Shown: piece by piece, positions 8,739 through 17,355 of the stretch
Layout: each line of letters opens with the position of its first letter
How positions within the stretch are numbered: position 1 is the stretch's first letter
Assembly (NCBI GenBank): GCA_013815355.1
Contig: JACDGG010000001.1
Location: forward strand, 1 to 64,000
Direction: 5' to 3'
Length of the DNA: 64,000 bases
Origin: Solirubrobacterales bacterium
Lineage (GTDB): Bacteria > Actinomycetota > Thermoleophilia > Solirubrobacterales > Solirubrobacteraceae
Program-made: the position numbers and the translations under genes
Notes under the pieces: generated by a model
The model's database searches: none
What the model saw: only the letters and a program-made list of their open reading frames with translations
Told to the model about the DNA's origin: nothing

Positions 8739-9919
8739 AGCCCGAGGTGGCGCGCGATCACGTTGTGCTGCATCTCGGAGGTTCCCGAATAGATCCGGCT
8801 GCCGAGCGCGTCGCGCACGTCGCGCTCGAGCCCGCTCTCGGTCACATAGCCGCTGCCGCCGTGGATCTGCAGTGCATCAAGGCTCGATTTGACCAGCGCC
8901 TCGCTCAGATGCAACTTCGTCATCGCCGCGTCCAGGTCCGTCGCCGTCCCGGCGTCGAGCAGCGCCGCGATCCGATAGAGCATCAGGTGCGAGGTCTGCA
9001 GGCGCAGGCGCATTTTCGCGAGCGGATGGGAGACCGCCTGGAAGGAGCCGATCGGTGTGCCGAACTGAACGCGCTCGCGCGCGTACGCGATGCAGCGCTC
9101 GAGCTGCCTGCGCATCGTGCCGACAGCGGCCGCGAGGATCAGGCTGCGCTCCCAGCGCATCGATGTGTTGAAGATCGCCATCCCGCCGCCGGGCTCGCCG
9201 AGCAGGCTCTCGGGGGGTACCTCGCAGTCGTTGAGAAAGACCTCACCGAGGTGTGAGGTGCGCAGGCCCATCTTCGAGAACGGCGAGCCGACCTCGAGCC
9301 CCGGCGTTCCCCGCTCAAGCACAAACGCGCACAGCCCCGCAAAGCCGAGGCTCCTGTCGGTCGTGGCGAAAACGATGAAGACGTCGCTGTCCGGGGCGTT
9401 GGTGACGAACGTCTTTGAGCCGTTGAGCAACCAGCCGCCGCCCTCGCGAGGTGTCGCGAGCGTGCGTAGCGCAAAGGCGTCTGAGCCGGATTCGGGCTCG
9501 GTCATCCCGTGCGCAGCGATCAGCGAGCCGTCGCATAGCCCCGGTAGCCAGTGGCGCTTTTGCTCCTCGGTGCCGAAGTGCACGATCGGCAGCTCGCAGG
9601 CCCACATCTGGGCGTTGAGCGCAAAGATCAACCCGTTGTCGGGACAGCCATAGCCGAGCCCTTCCAGTGCCGCGGCGATCGTCGTCGCGGACACGTCCAG
9701 GCCGCCGTAGGCGCTCGGTATGGGCATCCCCAGGAGCCCCAGCCGTGCGCACTTGCGCCAGTCCTCGCGGGGGAAGTCTCTCTCGTGGTCGCGGCGATCG
9801 AGGTCGTGGCCGAGCTCGCGCTGGGCAAAGGTGAGGATTGACTGCTGCAGCGTGCGCTGCTCCTCGTCCAGGGGGTCGGGCAGGAGCGCGATCCTGCCCT
9901 GGCTGGATAGGTGGCTCAT
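8735..9919 (-). CDS. Acyl-CoA-dehydrogenase-like flavoprotein (candidate aminoacyl-carrier-protein oxidase)
   Basis: [90 protein letters not shown]; overlaps the A-domain gene by 4 nt. Internal start at 9919 chosen. Confidence 0.88.
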   Translation of the reverse strand: [394 protein letters not shown]

Positions 9920-10806
9920 CGCGCGCCCGCCGGCCGGGCCGGCACCAGGTAGCGAGCGTAGTTCGTGAACGGGCGGTAGCCGAGCCCGAGCCACACCGGA
10001 GCCCCGAGCCCGGAGGTCTGGCAGAGGGAGAGCTCCGCCCCGAGCTCTGAGTAGCTGAGCTCAAGGGCTGCCCACAAACAGCTCTGGGCAAGCCCGCGAC
10101 GCTCGCCCGGCGGGCCGGAGCGCGGCAGCGGTTGCCCCGGCTTCGGCCGGCGAATCGTGGCCGCCTGGCAGCCCAGCGCCACCTTGTGGGAGACCAGCGT
10201 CATTGCCGCCGAGAGCGGCATGTCCTCGTAGTAGGCAACGAACGCCGCGACGTTAGGAACGTTGAGGCTGTCGGGATCGAAGAAGACCTTGGCGGCGACC
10301 TCGCGTGGCATCGAGGCCATGCCCCACGCGTCGGCGACGAGGTCGAGGTAGTCATTGCGCGCGCGCTCATCGACGGCGGGTCTGATCTCGACGCCCTCCG
10401 GCGGTGCGACGTAGTCGGGTAGCTGCTCGAGCATCAGCTCCGGCAGGCGCTCGAGCTCGTGCAGTCCCACCTCGCCTGCGGTACTCTCCAGGTCCCGATC
10501 GCCATGCTCGCGAGCCCACAGCGCGTAGGCGCTTTGGCGCGTGCCAAAGAAGCTGTCGGCGCGACGCAGCACCTCTTGGGGGCTCAGCTCGCCGCTGAGC
10601 CGCAGCGCGCCGTTACGGTAGGGGTTGGGCTGCCTGTGCGCGCCGGCGAACAGCAGCAACCCATCTTCCTCGGCGATCGCGCCACCGTAGCTTGCGAGAT
10701 AGCGGAGATACTCCGCCAGGGTCAGGTCGGCAAGGACGAGTAGATCGTCACGCCCCCGCACCTCGCCCGTGGCCGAGGTGTCTACTGCAGTCGCCCGCGT
10801 GTCCAC
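9916..10806 (-). CDS. GNAT-like N-acyltransferase (putative)
   Basis: C-terminal GNAT-like pattern LCQTSGLGAPVWLGLGYRPFTNYARYLVPA preceded by AAFVAYYEDMPLSAAMTL...GERRGLAQSCLWAALE; 4-nt overlap with downstream ACAD gene. Confidence 0.6.
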   Translation of the reverse strand: MDTRATAVDTSATGEVRGRDDLLVLADLTLAEYLRYLASYGGAIAEEDGLLLFAGAHRQPNPYRNGALRLSGELSPQEVLRRADSFFGTRQSAYALWAREHGDRDLESTAGEVGLHELERLPELMLEQLPDYVAPPEGVEIRPAVDERARNDYLDLVADAWGMASMPREVAAKVFFDPDSLNVPNVAAFVAYYEDMPLSAAMTLVSHKVALGCQAATIRRPKPGQPLPRSGPPGERRGLAQSCLWAALELSYSELGAELSLCQTSGLGAPVWLGLGYRPFTNYARYLVPARPAGAR

Positions 10807-10895
10807 CGTCGATTGATCGTAGTCGATTCCGGAACTTGCCCGCAGGCCGGTGGACGCCTTGACCGTGGTCGCGGTCGGTTTGAAAAAAGTGGGCT

Positions 10896-11864
10896 TTGCA
10901 GGACTTCCATATCGGTAAGTCGTGCCCTATGATTCGCCGGGTGCTAGAAGGAACTAGCTCCGACTTGTCGGTCGAGGGGGGACAGAGCGGTGGTTTGCGT
11001 CCGGGTGAGACGGCGGCTGATGTGCGCCCACGTGGGCCACGCCCGGAGATCTGGTTCCGCCGCCGTGTCAACGTCTTCTCGGCACTCAAGGAGCTCTGGG
11101 ATTTTCGCGAGCTGACGATCACGATCGCCGAGCGCGATCTGCGCGTGCGCTACAAGCAGGCGGTGCTGGGAATCGTGTGGGCGGTGATCGCGCCGTTGGT
11201 GATGATGGTCGCGTTCACGGTGCTGTTCAACCGCTTCGCGAAGGTCAACACCGGTGGAGCGCCTTATGCGCTGTTCTCTTATCTCGGTCTGCTGCCCTGG
11301 ACGTTCTTCTCCAACTCGGTGTCGCAGGGCGGGCTCAGCCTGGTCACAAACGTACAGCTGCTCAACAAGCTCTACTGCCCGCGCGAGGTTTTCCCGATCG
11401 CCGCGATGGCAGACGGCGCGGTCGACGCGCTGATCGCCACGTGCCTGCTGGCGATCCTGTTCCCGATCACCGGCTACGCGCCGAAGGCCGAGGTCTACTA
11501 CGTGCCGCTGCTGCTGCTCGTGCTGGTGATGTTCACGCTCGGGGTGACGCTCGCCGTGTCGGCGGTCCTCGTCTACATGCGCGATTTGCGTCTCGCCTTA
11601 CCGCTGCTGATCCAGGTCGGGCTGTTTGTAACGCCTGTCGTCTACGGCGCGAGCTCGATCTCGCACTCGAAAGCTTTCTTGCTCGGGTTCTCGGCGATCA
11701 ACCCGCTGGTGCCCGTGATCGACGGAATGCGTGACACCGTGCTGACGGGGATCCCTCCCGAATGGGCATCGCTGGGGGTTGGTGCGGCCAGCTCGCTGCT
11801 TTACCTGATCGGCGGCTTCTTGCTGTTCAAGCGCCTTGAGACAGGGATGGCCGACATTGCGTGA
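10896..11864 (+). CDS. ABC-2 type polysaccharide export permease (Wzm-like); start may be ATG 10929
   Basis: Hydrophobic membrane protein with ELTITIAERDLRVRYKQAVLGIVWAVIAPLVMMVAFTVLF...LLPWTFFSNSVSQG...VTPVVY. Confidence 0.88.
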   Translation: MQDFHIGKSCPMIRRVLEGTSSDLSVEGGQSGGLRPGETAADVRPRGPRPEIWFRRRVNVFSALKELWDFRELTITIAERDLRVRYKQAVLGIVWAVIAPLVMMVAFTVLFNRFAKVNTGGAPYALFSYLGLLPWTFFSNSVSQGGLSLVTNVQLLNKLYCPREVFPIAAMADGAVDALIATCLLAILFPITGYAPKAEVYYVPLLLLVLVMFTLGVTLAVSAVLVYMRDLRLALPLLIQVGLFVTPVVYGASSISHSKAFLLGFSAINPLVPVIDGMRDTVLTGIPPEWASLGVGAASSLLYLIGGFLLFKRLETGMADIA

Positions 11865-13050
11865 CGGCACAATCGTCGGCGAGGAGATCTGGAAGCGGTT
11901 CCGCCTCGACGAGCGACCCACCTACCTGCAGGATCGAATCGCGGGCGTTGGAGATCGGCTGCGCGGCCGCGAGTCTGAAAGCTGGCGCTGGGCGCTCGGC
12001 GATGTCAGCTTCCGTGCGGAGCCGGGAGAATCCTGGGCGCTTGTAGGCGCGAACGGGGCCGGCAAGTCCACGCTTTTGAAGATCATCTCGCGCGTCATGT
12101 ACCAGACAGCCGGCAAGCTCGAGATGGCGGGCCGGGTCGGAGCGCTGATCGAGGTGCGGGCCGGGATCACGCCGCTGTTGACCGGCCGCGAGAACATCTA
12201 TCTCACCGGCTCGATCATGGGCCTGCATCGAAGCGACGTTGCACGTCGCTTTGATGAGATCGTCGCGTTCGCTGAATTGGAGGGCGCGGTCGACCGGCAG
12301 GTCAAGTACTACTCCTCGGGCATGCAGATGCGGTTGGGCTTCGCGGTTGCGGCTCACCTGCAGCCTGACATCCTGCTCGTCGATGAGGTGCTCGCAGTCG
12401 GTGACGCGAGCTTCCAGCAACGCTGCCTGGATCAGATCCGGGCGGTGTTGAGCGAAGGAACCACGTTGCTGTTCGTCTCCCACGATCTCGCGGCCGTCGA
12501 GGCCAGCTGCAGCAACGGGATCTGGCTGCACAACGGTGAAGTGAAGACCACGGGTCCGATCCGCGAGGTGCTGAGCGCCTACCGCGGTGCCGTCGAGGGC
12601 GATGCCAAGTCCCGCGCCGACATCGAGGGGCTGATCAGGGTCTCTGAGATCGAGACGGTGACACCCGACGGTGGCTTGGCAAAGACTGGCGGGCAGCTGG
12701 ATGTGAACCTCACACTGCACAGCGATGAGCGTTATCGCGCATGGGTCTACCTCGGTGTCACAGAGGGCGCGGCGACACCGATCTTCTTGTTGAACCCGGG
12801 ACGCGAGACGATTCTCGAGCCGGGCGACACGCACGTGAAATGCTCAATCTCATCGTTGCCGCTACCGAGCGGCAAGTACTACCTATGGGGCGGGATCTAC
12901 CGCAACTGGACCCAGGGTGAGGAGCTGGTCGGCTGGCAGCCTTTGGCGGAGTTTGACGTCTATGGCCCCGAGCTCGACGCTGCTCCGCGCGCGGTCGTGC
13001 GCCTCTCGCCGCTGCACATCGACTCCGAATGGGCGATCGACGCAGCGTAG
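11836..13050 (+). CDS. Polysaccharide ABC transporter ATP-binding protein with C-terminal domain (Wzt-like)
   Basis: Walker A VGANGAGKSTLLKIIS, signature YSSGMQMRLGFAVA, Walker B ILLVDEVLAVGD; extra ~170 aa C-terminal beta domain typical of Wzt. Confidence 0.88.
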   Translation: MRQGWPTLRDGTIVGEEIWKRFRLDERPTYLQDRIAGVGDRLRGRESESWRWALGDVSFRAEPGESWALVGANGAGKSTLLKIISRVMYQTAGKLEMAGRVGALIEVRAGITPLLTGRENIYLTGSIMGLHRSDVARRFDEIVAFAELEGAVDRQVKYYSSGMQMRLGFAVAAHLQPDILLVDEVLAVGDASFQQRCLDQIRAVLSEGTTLLFVSHDLAAVEASCSNGIWLHNGEVKTTGPIREVLSAYRGAVEGDAKSRADIEGLIRVSEIETVTPDGGLAKTGGQLDVNLTLHSDERYRAWVYLGVTEGAATPIFLLNPGRETILEPGDTHVKCSISSLPLPSGKYYLWGGIYRNWTQGEELVGWQPLAEFDVYGPELDAAPRAVVRLSPLHIDSEWAIDAA

Positions 13051-16000
13051 TTAGCTTGTGCTCTGCACCTGCTCGTGCGCCACGCCAAGAGTCCCGTTAC
13101 CAGCCCCGTTTGGCGAGCCGTTTACCGCGGAGCCGTTTGCTGAGGCCCCGTTGTGCGCCAACGTCCCGTCGAGCGCCGGGTCCGGCGCGCTCGCCGGCGT
13201 TTCGGCGAGCGCATCCAGCGCACGCTGCAGCTCATCGGCCAGCAGCTGCACGTGGGGCTCGCGCATCATGCTCGCGTGGTCGATCTCGGGGACGACCACC
13301 TGGCGCAGGCGCACACCGCCGCGCGCGATGTCCTCCCACGGCGTGGCCCGGTCGTCGACCTCGCGCTGGGCGCGGAAGAAGTCGACCTGAATGTCGGCCG
13401 GGCGAGGAGCATAGGTTCGGCGTGCGCGGCTGCTGACCACGAGCACGAGCCGCCATGGGCTCCGCGGCGGGCGCTTCTCGGGCCCGCGCTTGACCAGGAG
13501 GTCGTAGGCGAGCAGGCCGGTTTTGAGGTAGAAGCCTTCGCGGATGCGACTGCGCAGGCCTCGCACACGGCTCTTGATCCAGGCGGCCCGGCCGCGGACC
13601 CCGCTGTCGATAAACGCGCGCATCTTGACCCGCTCGAGCTCCAGACGGCTCGGCCGCCGGGAAGATCCGAAGAAGTAGGCGTCGATCAGGGCCAGCATCG
13701 AGAGCTCCTGGCCTTCTTCTTGGAGCTGCAGGCCCGTCTCGTAGGCGACCACCCCGGCAAAGCAGTAGCCGCCGAGGAGGTATGGCCCCTCTGGCTGGAC
13801 GCGGCGAATTTCACGCACGTAATGAGCGGCCATCTCCTCGATGCTGGCAAGCGGCAACCGCTCGCCGTCGACACCGGGTGCACGCAGGCCGATCATCGGA
13901 ACCTCCGAGCCGAGGTGCTCGACGAGCTCGCGATACCCGAGTACCTCGCCGCCGGCCCAGCCCACCAGGAACAGCGGGCGCTCGCTCCGGCCGGGTCGCA
14001 TCTGCACGATCGAGGACCAGCCCTCGGCCTGCTCGGCATCGGCGGGCTCATCGATCAGCTCGGCCAAGCCAGCGATCGTCGCCGTCTGGAAGAGCGCCGC
14101 GAGCGGTATCTGCACGCCGAGCTCGCGCTCGATCTCAGAGAACAGCCGCACCGCGAGCAGCGAGTGCCCACCGAGGGCGAAGAAGTTGTCATAGATCCCG
14201 ATCTCCGGGACCTCGAGTACCGCGCTCCAAATCTCAGCGAGCCGCCGCTCGGCCTCCGTACGCGGCGCGACCATCTCATCAGAGGTGGCCGAGCGGTCGA
14301 ACACGGGCGCGGGCAGGGCATCGAGGTCGGTCTTGCCGTTGGGCGTCACCGGTAGCGCGTCGATCACCACCCAGGCGGCCGGGATCATGTAGGCGGGGAG
14401 CTGCTTGCCCACCAGCTCGCGCAACCGATCCGGCGCGGGCGGGCGCTCGGGGCGGATCGCAACGATGTAGGCGACAAGGTGATGGTTGCCGGCGTCGTCC
14501 TCGCAGTCGGTGACCGCGGCGGCCTGGACGTCGGGATCCTGCTCGAGCGCCGATTCGATCTCGCCGGGCTCGACGCGGAAGCCGCGGATCTTGATCTGAC
14601 GGTCGGTGCGCCCGAGGAAGTCGATCGTGCCGTCCACCAGCCATCGGGCACGGTCACCGGTCTTGTAGAGCAGCGCGTCGGGCTCGTCGCTGAAGGGATC
14701 TGGCACGAACCGGGCGGCGGTCAGCTCGGGTCGGTTGAGATAGCCGCGCGCGACCGCGACACCGCCGATGCACAGCTCTCCGGCGACGCCGATCGGCTGT
14801 GGTTCGAGGTTCTTGTCGAGCACGTAGACGCGTGTGTTCGCAAGCGGACGCCCGATCGGCACGAAGCGTCCGGGAATCAGCTCGGCGTCGGGCTCGGGCT
14901 CAAACCAGGTGCTGTCGATTGTCGCCTCGGTCAGCCCGTAGGCGTTGATGAGGCGCGTCTCGGGCCCGCAGAGGCTCTTGAAGTAGGCGTACTTCTCGTT
15001 GCGCCAGCCCTCACTGGAGACGACGATCAGCCGCATGAAGTCGAGCCGTTTGGACTCGCGCTCGGCGTACTCGAACAGCATCGAGGCGGTGGCCGGCACG
15101 AACTCGGCCATGTCGATCCCCTCGCGGCCCATCAGCTCGAACAGGGCGGCGGGGTCGACGACCACCTCAAAGGGGCACAGCACGAGCTTCGCTCCCGCCA
15201 GCAGCGAGCGGATCATGTCGCCGGTGAAGACGTCGAAGGAGAAGCTCGCCATCTGTGCGTGCGCTTTCAGATTGCGCAGACGGTAGGCGTCCTCGTAGGC
15301 GAAGAAGGCGCTGACGAGGCTCTTGTTGGCGATCCGCGCACCCTTCGGCTGGCCGGTGGAACCGCTCGTGTAGATGATGTAGGCGAGATCGTCTGGTCCC
15401 GCGCTGCTCGGCGGGTTTTCCACCGAGGCCCCGTCGAGCACACCGGGCTCATCGAGGGCCATGCGTGCGCCCGCGTCCTCGGGGAGCAGGTCTAGGTGCT
15501 TTGCGTGGGTCAGCAACATGCCGGGGCCAGCGTCGGAGACCATGAACGCCAGGCGCTCGGGCGGGTAGAGAGGGTCGAGCGGTATGTAGGCGCCGCCGGC
15601 CTTGAGGACCCCGAGCACAGCCGGGACGAGGTCGATCGACTTTTCGATCAGGACACCCACGAGCGTGCCCGGGCCGACGCCCCGCTCGCGCAGCCGCCAG
15701 GCGATCTGGTTGGCGCGCGCGTTCAGCTCGGCAAAGCTCAAGCGCTGATCTCCGAAGACGACCGCCGGCGCGTCGGGCGTGCGCGCGACCTGCTCCTCAA
15801 AGAGCTCCTTGATCGAGGCCCGCTCTGGAAGCTCGTGTTCCTGTGCGTTCCACGACACGAGCACCTGTGAGCGCTCGCTCTCCGAGAGCATCGACAGCTG
15901 TGAGAGGCGACGGTCGCCGCCGGCCGCGGCGCTTTCGCTCAGGGCCCTGAAGTGCTCCATCATTCGCGTCACCGTCGCGGGGCGGAACAACTCGGTGCTG

Positions 16001-17355
16001 TACTCCCACGTCGTGTTCAGCCCCGTCGTGCGCTCGCTCATCCCGAGCAGGACGTCGAACTTGGCCCAGCCCTTCTCGTGTGTGATCTCGGTGCAGCGCA
16101 CGCCGCTGGGCTCAAACTTGGGCCGCTGCGTCTGCCAGGCGGGGTTGTGCAGGACGATCATCGACTGGAACACGGGCGTCTGGCTCAGATCACGTTCCGG
16201 GTTGGTCTCGCTCACCACCGTCTCAAAGGGAACGTCGGCGTGAGCAAACGCGTCGAGCGTCGTGGCACGAGCGCGCTCGATCAGCTCATCGAAGGTCGGG
16301 TCGCCGGAGAGATCGATCCGCAGTGCGAGCGGGTTGATGAAGTAGCCGACCATCGATTCCAGCTCGGTGCGGTTGCGCCCGGCAAACGGGGTGCCGATGA
16401 CAACGTCATCCTGGCCGGCGTAGCGTGAGAGCAGCGTCGCGAACGTGGCCAACAGCGAGACGAACAGGGTCGAGTCGTTGCGCCGGGCGGTGGCGCGCAG
16501 ACCCTCGCGCGTGGCCATGTCGATCATCGAGCTCATGTTGGCGCCGACGTATGAGCGGGCGGGGGGCCTGGGGAAGTCGGTCGGTAGATCCAGGCGCGAG
16601 GGTGCCCTGGCGAGCTTCTGCTTCCAGTACTCAAGCTGGCTGGAGGCGACCCCGCCGTCGAGCCATCGGCGCTGCCACACGGCATAGTCGACGTACTGGA
16701 TCGGCAGCGGCGGGAGCGGCGAGGGCAGCCCCTCCGCGCAGGCTTCATACAAGGCGGTGAGGTCGTGGTAGATCGCGGTGCGCGAGTAGCCGTCGGTGGC
16801 CACATGGTGCATGTTCACCATCAGGATGTGGTCGTTCTCTGAGAGCCGTATGACAGTCGGGCGCATCACCGGGCCGTTGACGAGATCGAAGCGGTGGCGC
16901 GACTCCTCCTTGAGAATCCGCTGGGACTCCGCCTCCTGCTCATCAGCGGAGCGCCCGCGCAGGTCGAGCACGTTGAGCTCGACCGGGAGCGCCGGCCCGA
17001 CGATCTGCATCGGCCTGCCGTCGAGCACCTTGTAGGTCGTGCGTAGGATCGCGTGACGCTCGGTCAGCGCCTGCAGGGCGCGTGCCAGCAGCTCGAGATC
17101 GAGCGTCCCCTCGAGCTGGAAGGCGCCGGGCGCGTTGTAGGCGATGCCGTCGTCAAAGACCTGGCTGAGCAGCCACAGGAGCTCCTGTGCGTGTGAGAGC
17201 GGCGCCGGTCCATCTCCCTCGCGCGGCGCGATCCGGCCCTCGCGCGCGGCCGCGGCGCTGCGCGCCATCAGCCTCTGTTCGAGCAGCGCCCGCTGAGCTG
17301 GGCTGAGATCCGCCAGCCGCCGCGCTACGCCGGCCTGGGTGTCCTCGCCGCTCAT
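13051..17355 (-). CDS. NRPS, architecture C-A-T-TE (terminal module, Orn/Dab-like A domain)
   Basis: C: HHVATDG; A: IIYTSGSTGQPKG, INAYGLTEATID, YKTGDRARW; T: LGGHSLL; TE: GGYCFAGVVAYE. Confidence 0.93.
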   Translation of the reverse strand: MSGEDTQAGVARRLADLSPAQRALLEQRLMARSAAAAREGRIAPREGDGPAPLSHAQELLWLLSQVFDDGIAYNAPGAFQLEGTLDLELLARALQALTERHAILRTTYKVLDGRPMQIVGPALPVELNVLDLRGRSADEQEAESQRILKEESRHRFDLVNGPVMRPTVIRLSENDHILMVNMHHVATDGYSRTAIYHDLTALYEACAEGLPSPLPPLPIQYVDYAVWQRRWLDGGVASSQLEYWKQKLARAPSRLDLPTDFPRPPARSYVGANMSSMIDMATREGLRATARRNDSTLFVSLLATFATLLSRYAGQDDVVIGTPFAGRNRTELESMVGYFINPLALRIDLSGDPTFDELIERARATTLDAFAHADVPFETVVSETNPERDLSQTPVFQSMIVLHNPAWQTQRPKFEPSGVRCTEITHEKGWAKFDVLLGMSERTTGLNTTWEYSTELFRPATVTRMMEHFRALSESAAAGGDRRLSQLSMLSESERSQVLVSWNAQEHELPERASIKELFEEQVARTPDAPAVVFGDQRLSFAELNARANQIAWRLRERGVGPGTLVGVLIEKSIDLVPAVLGVLKAGGAYIPLDPLYPPERLAFMVSDAGPGMLLTHAKHLDLLPEDAGARMALDEPGVLDGASVENPPSSAGPDDLAYIIYTSGSTGQPKGARIANKSLVSAFFAYEDAYRLRNLKAHAQMASFSFDVFTGDMIRSLLAGAKLVLCPFEVVVDPAALFELMGREGIDMAEFVPATASMLFEYAERESKRLDFMRLIVVSSEGWRNEKYAYFKSLCGPETRLINAYGLTEATIDSTWFEPEPDAELIPGRFVPIGRPLANTRVYVLDKNLEPQPIGVAGELCIGGVAVARGYLNRPELTAARFVPDPFSDEPDALLYKTGDRARWLVDGTIDFLGRTDRQIKIRGFRVEPGEIESALEQDPDVQAAAVTDCEDDAGNHHLVAYIVAIRPERPPAPDRLRELVGKQLPAYMIPAAWVVIDALPVTPNGKTDLDALPAPVFDRSATSDEMVAPRTEAERRLAEIWSAVLEVPEIGIYDNFFALGGHSLLAVRLFSEIERELGVQIPLAALFQTATIAGLAELIDEPADAEQAEGWSSIVQMRPGRSERPLFLVGWAGGEVLGYRELVEHLGSEVPMIGLRAPGVDGERLPLASIEEMAAHYVREIRRVQPEGPYLLGGYCFAGVVAYETGLQLQEEGQELSMLALIDAYFFGSSRRPSRLELERVKMRAFIDSGVRGRAAWIKSRVRGLRSRIREGFYLKTGLLAYDLLVKRGPEKRPPRSPWRLVLVVSSRARRTYAPRPADIQVDFFRAQREVDDRATPWEDIARGGVRLRQVVVPEIDHASMMREPHVQLLADELQRALDALAETPASAPDPALDGTLAHNGASANGSAVNGSPNGAGNGTLGVAHEQVQSTS

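Noticed and set aside
11827-12834. 335-aa minus-strand ORF
   Set aside because: Antisense to the Wzt-like ATPase with intact Walker motifs
13153-14355. 400-aa plus-strand ORF
   Set aside because: Antisense to the T-TE region of NRPS 13051..17355; low-complexity composition
14479-15495. 338-aa plus-strand ORF
   Set aside because: Antisense shadow of the A domain in 13051..17355
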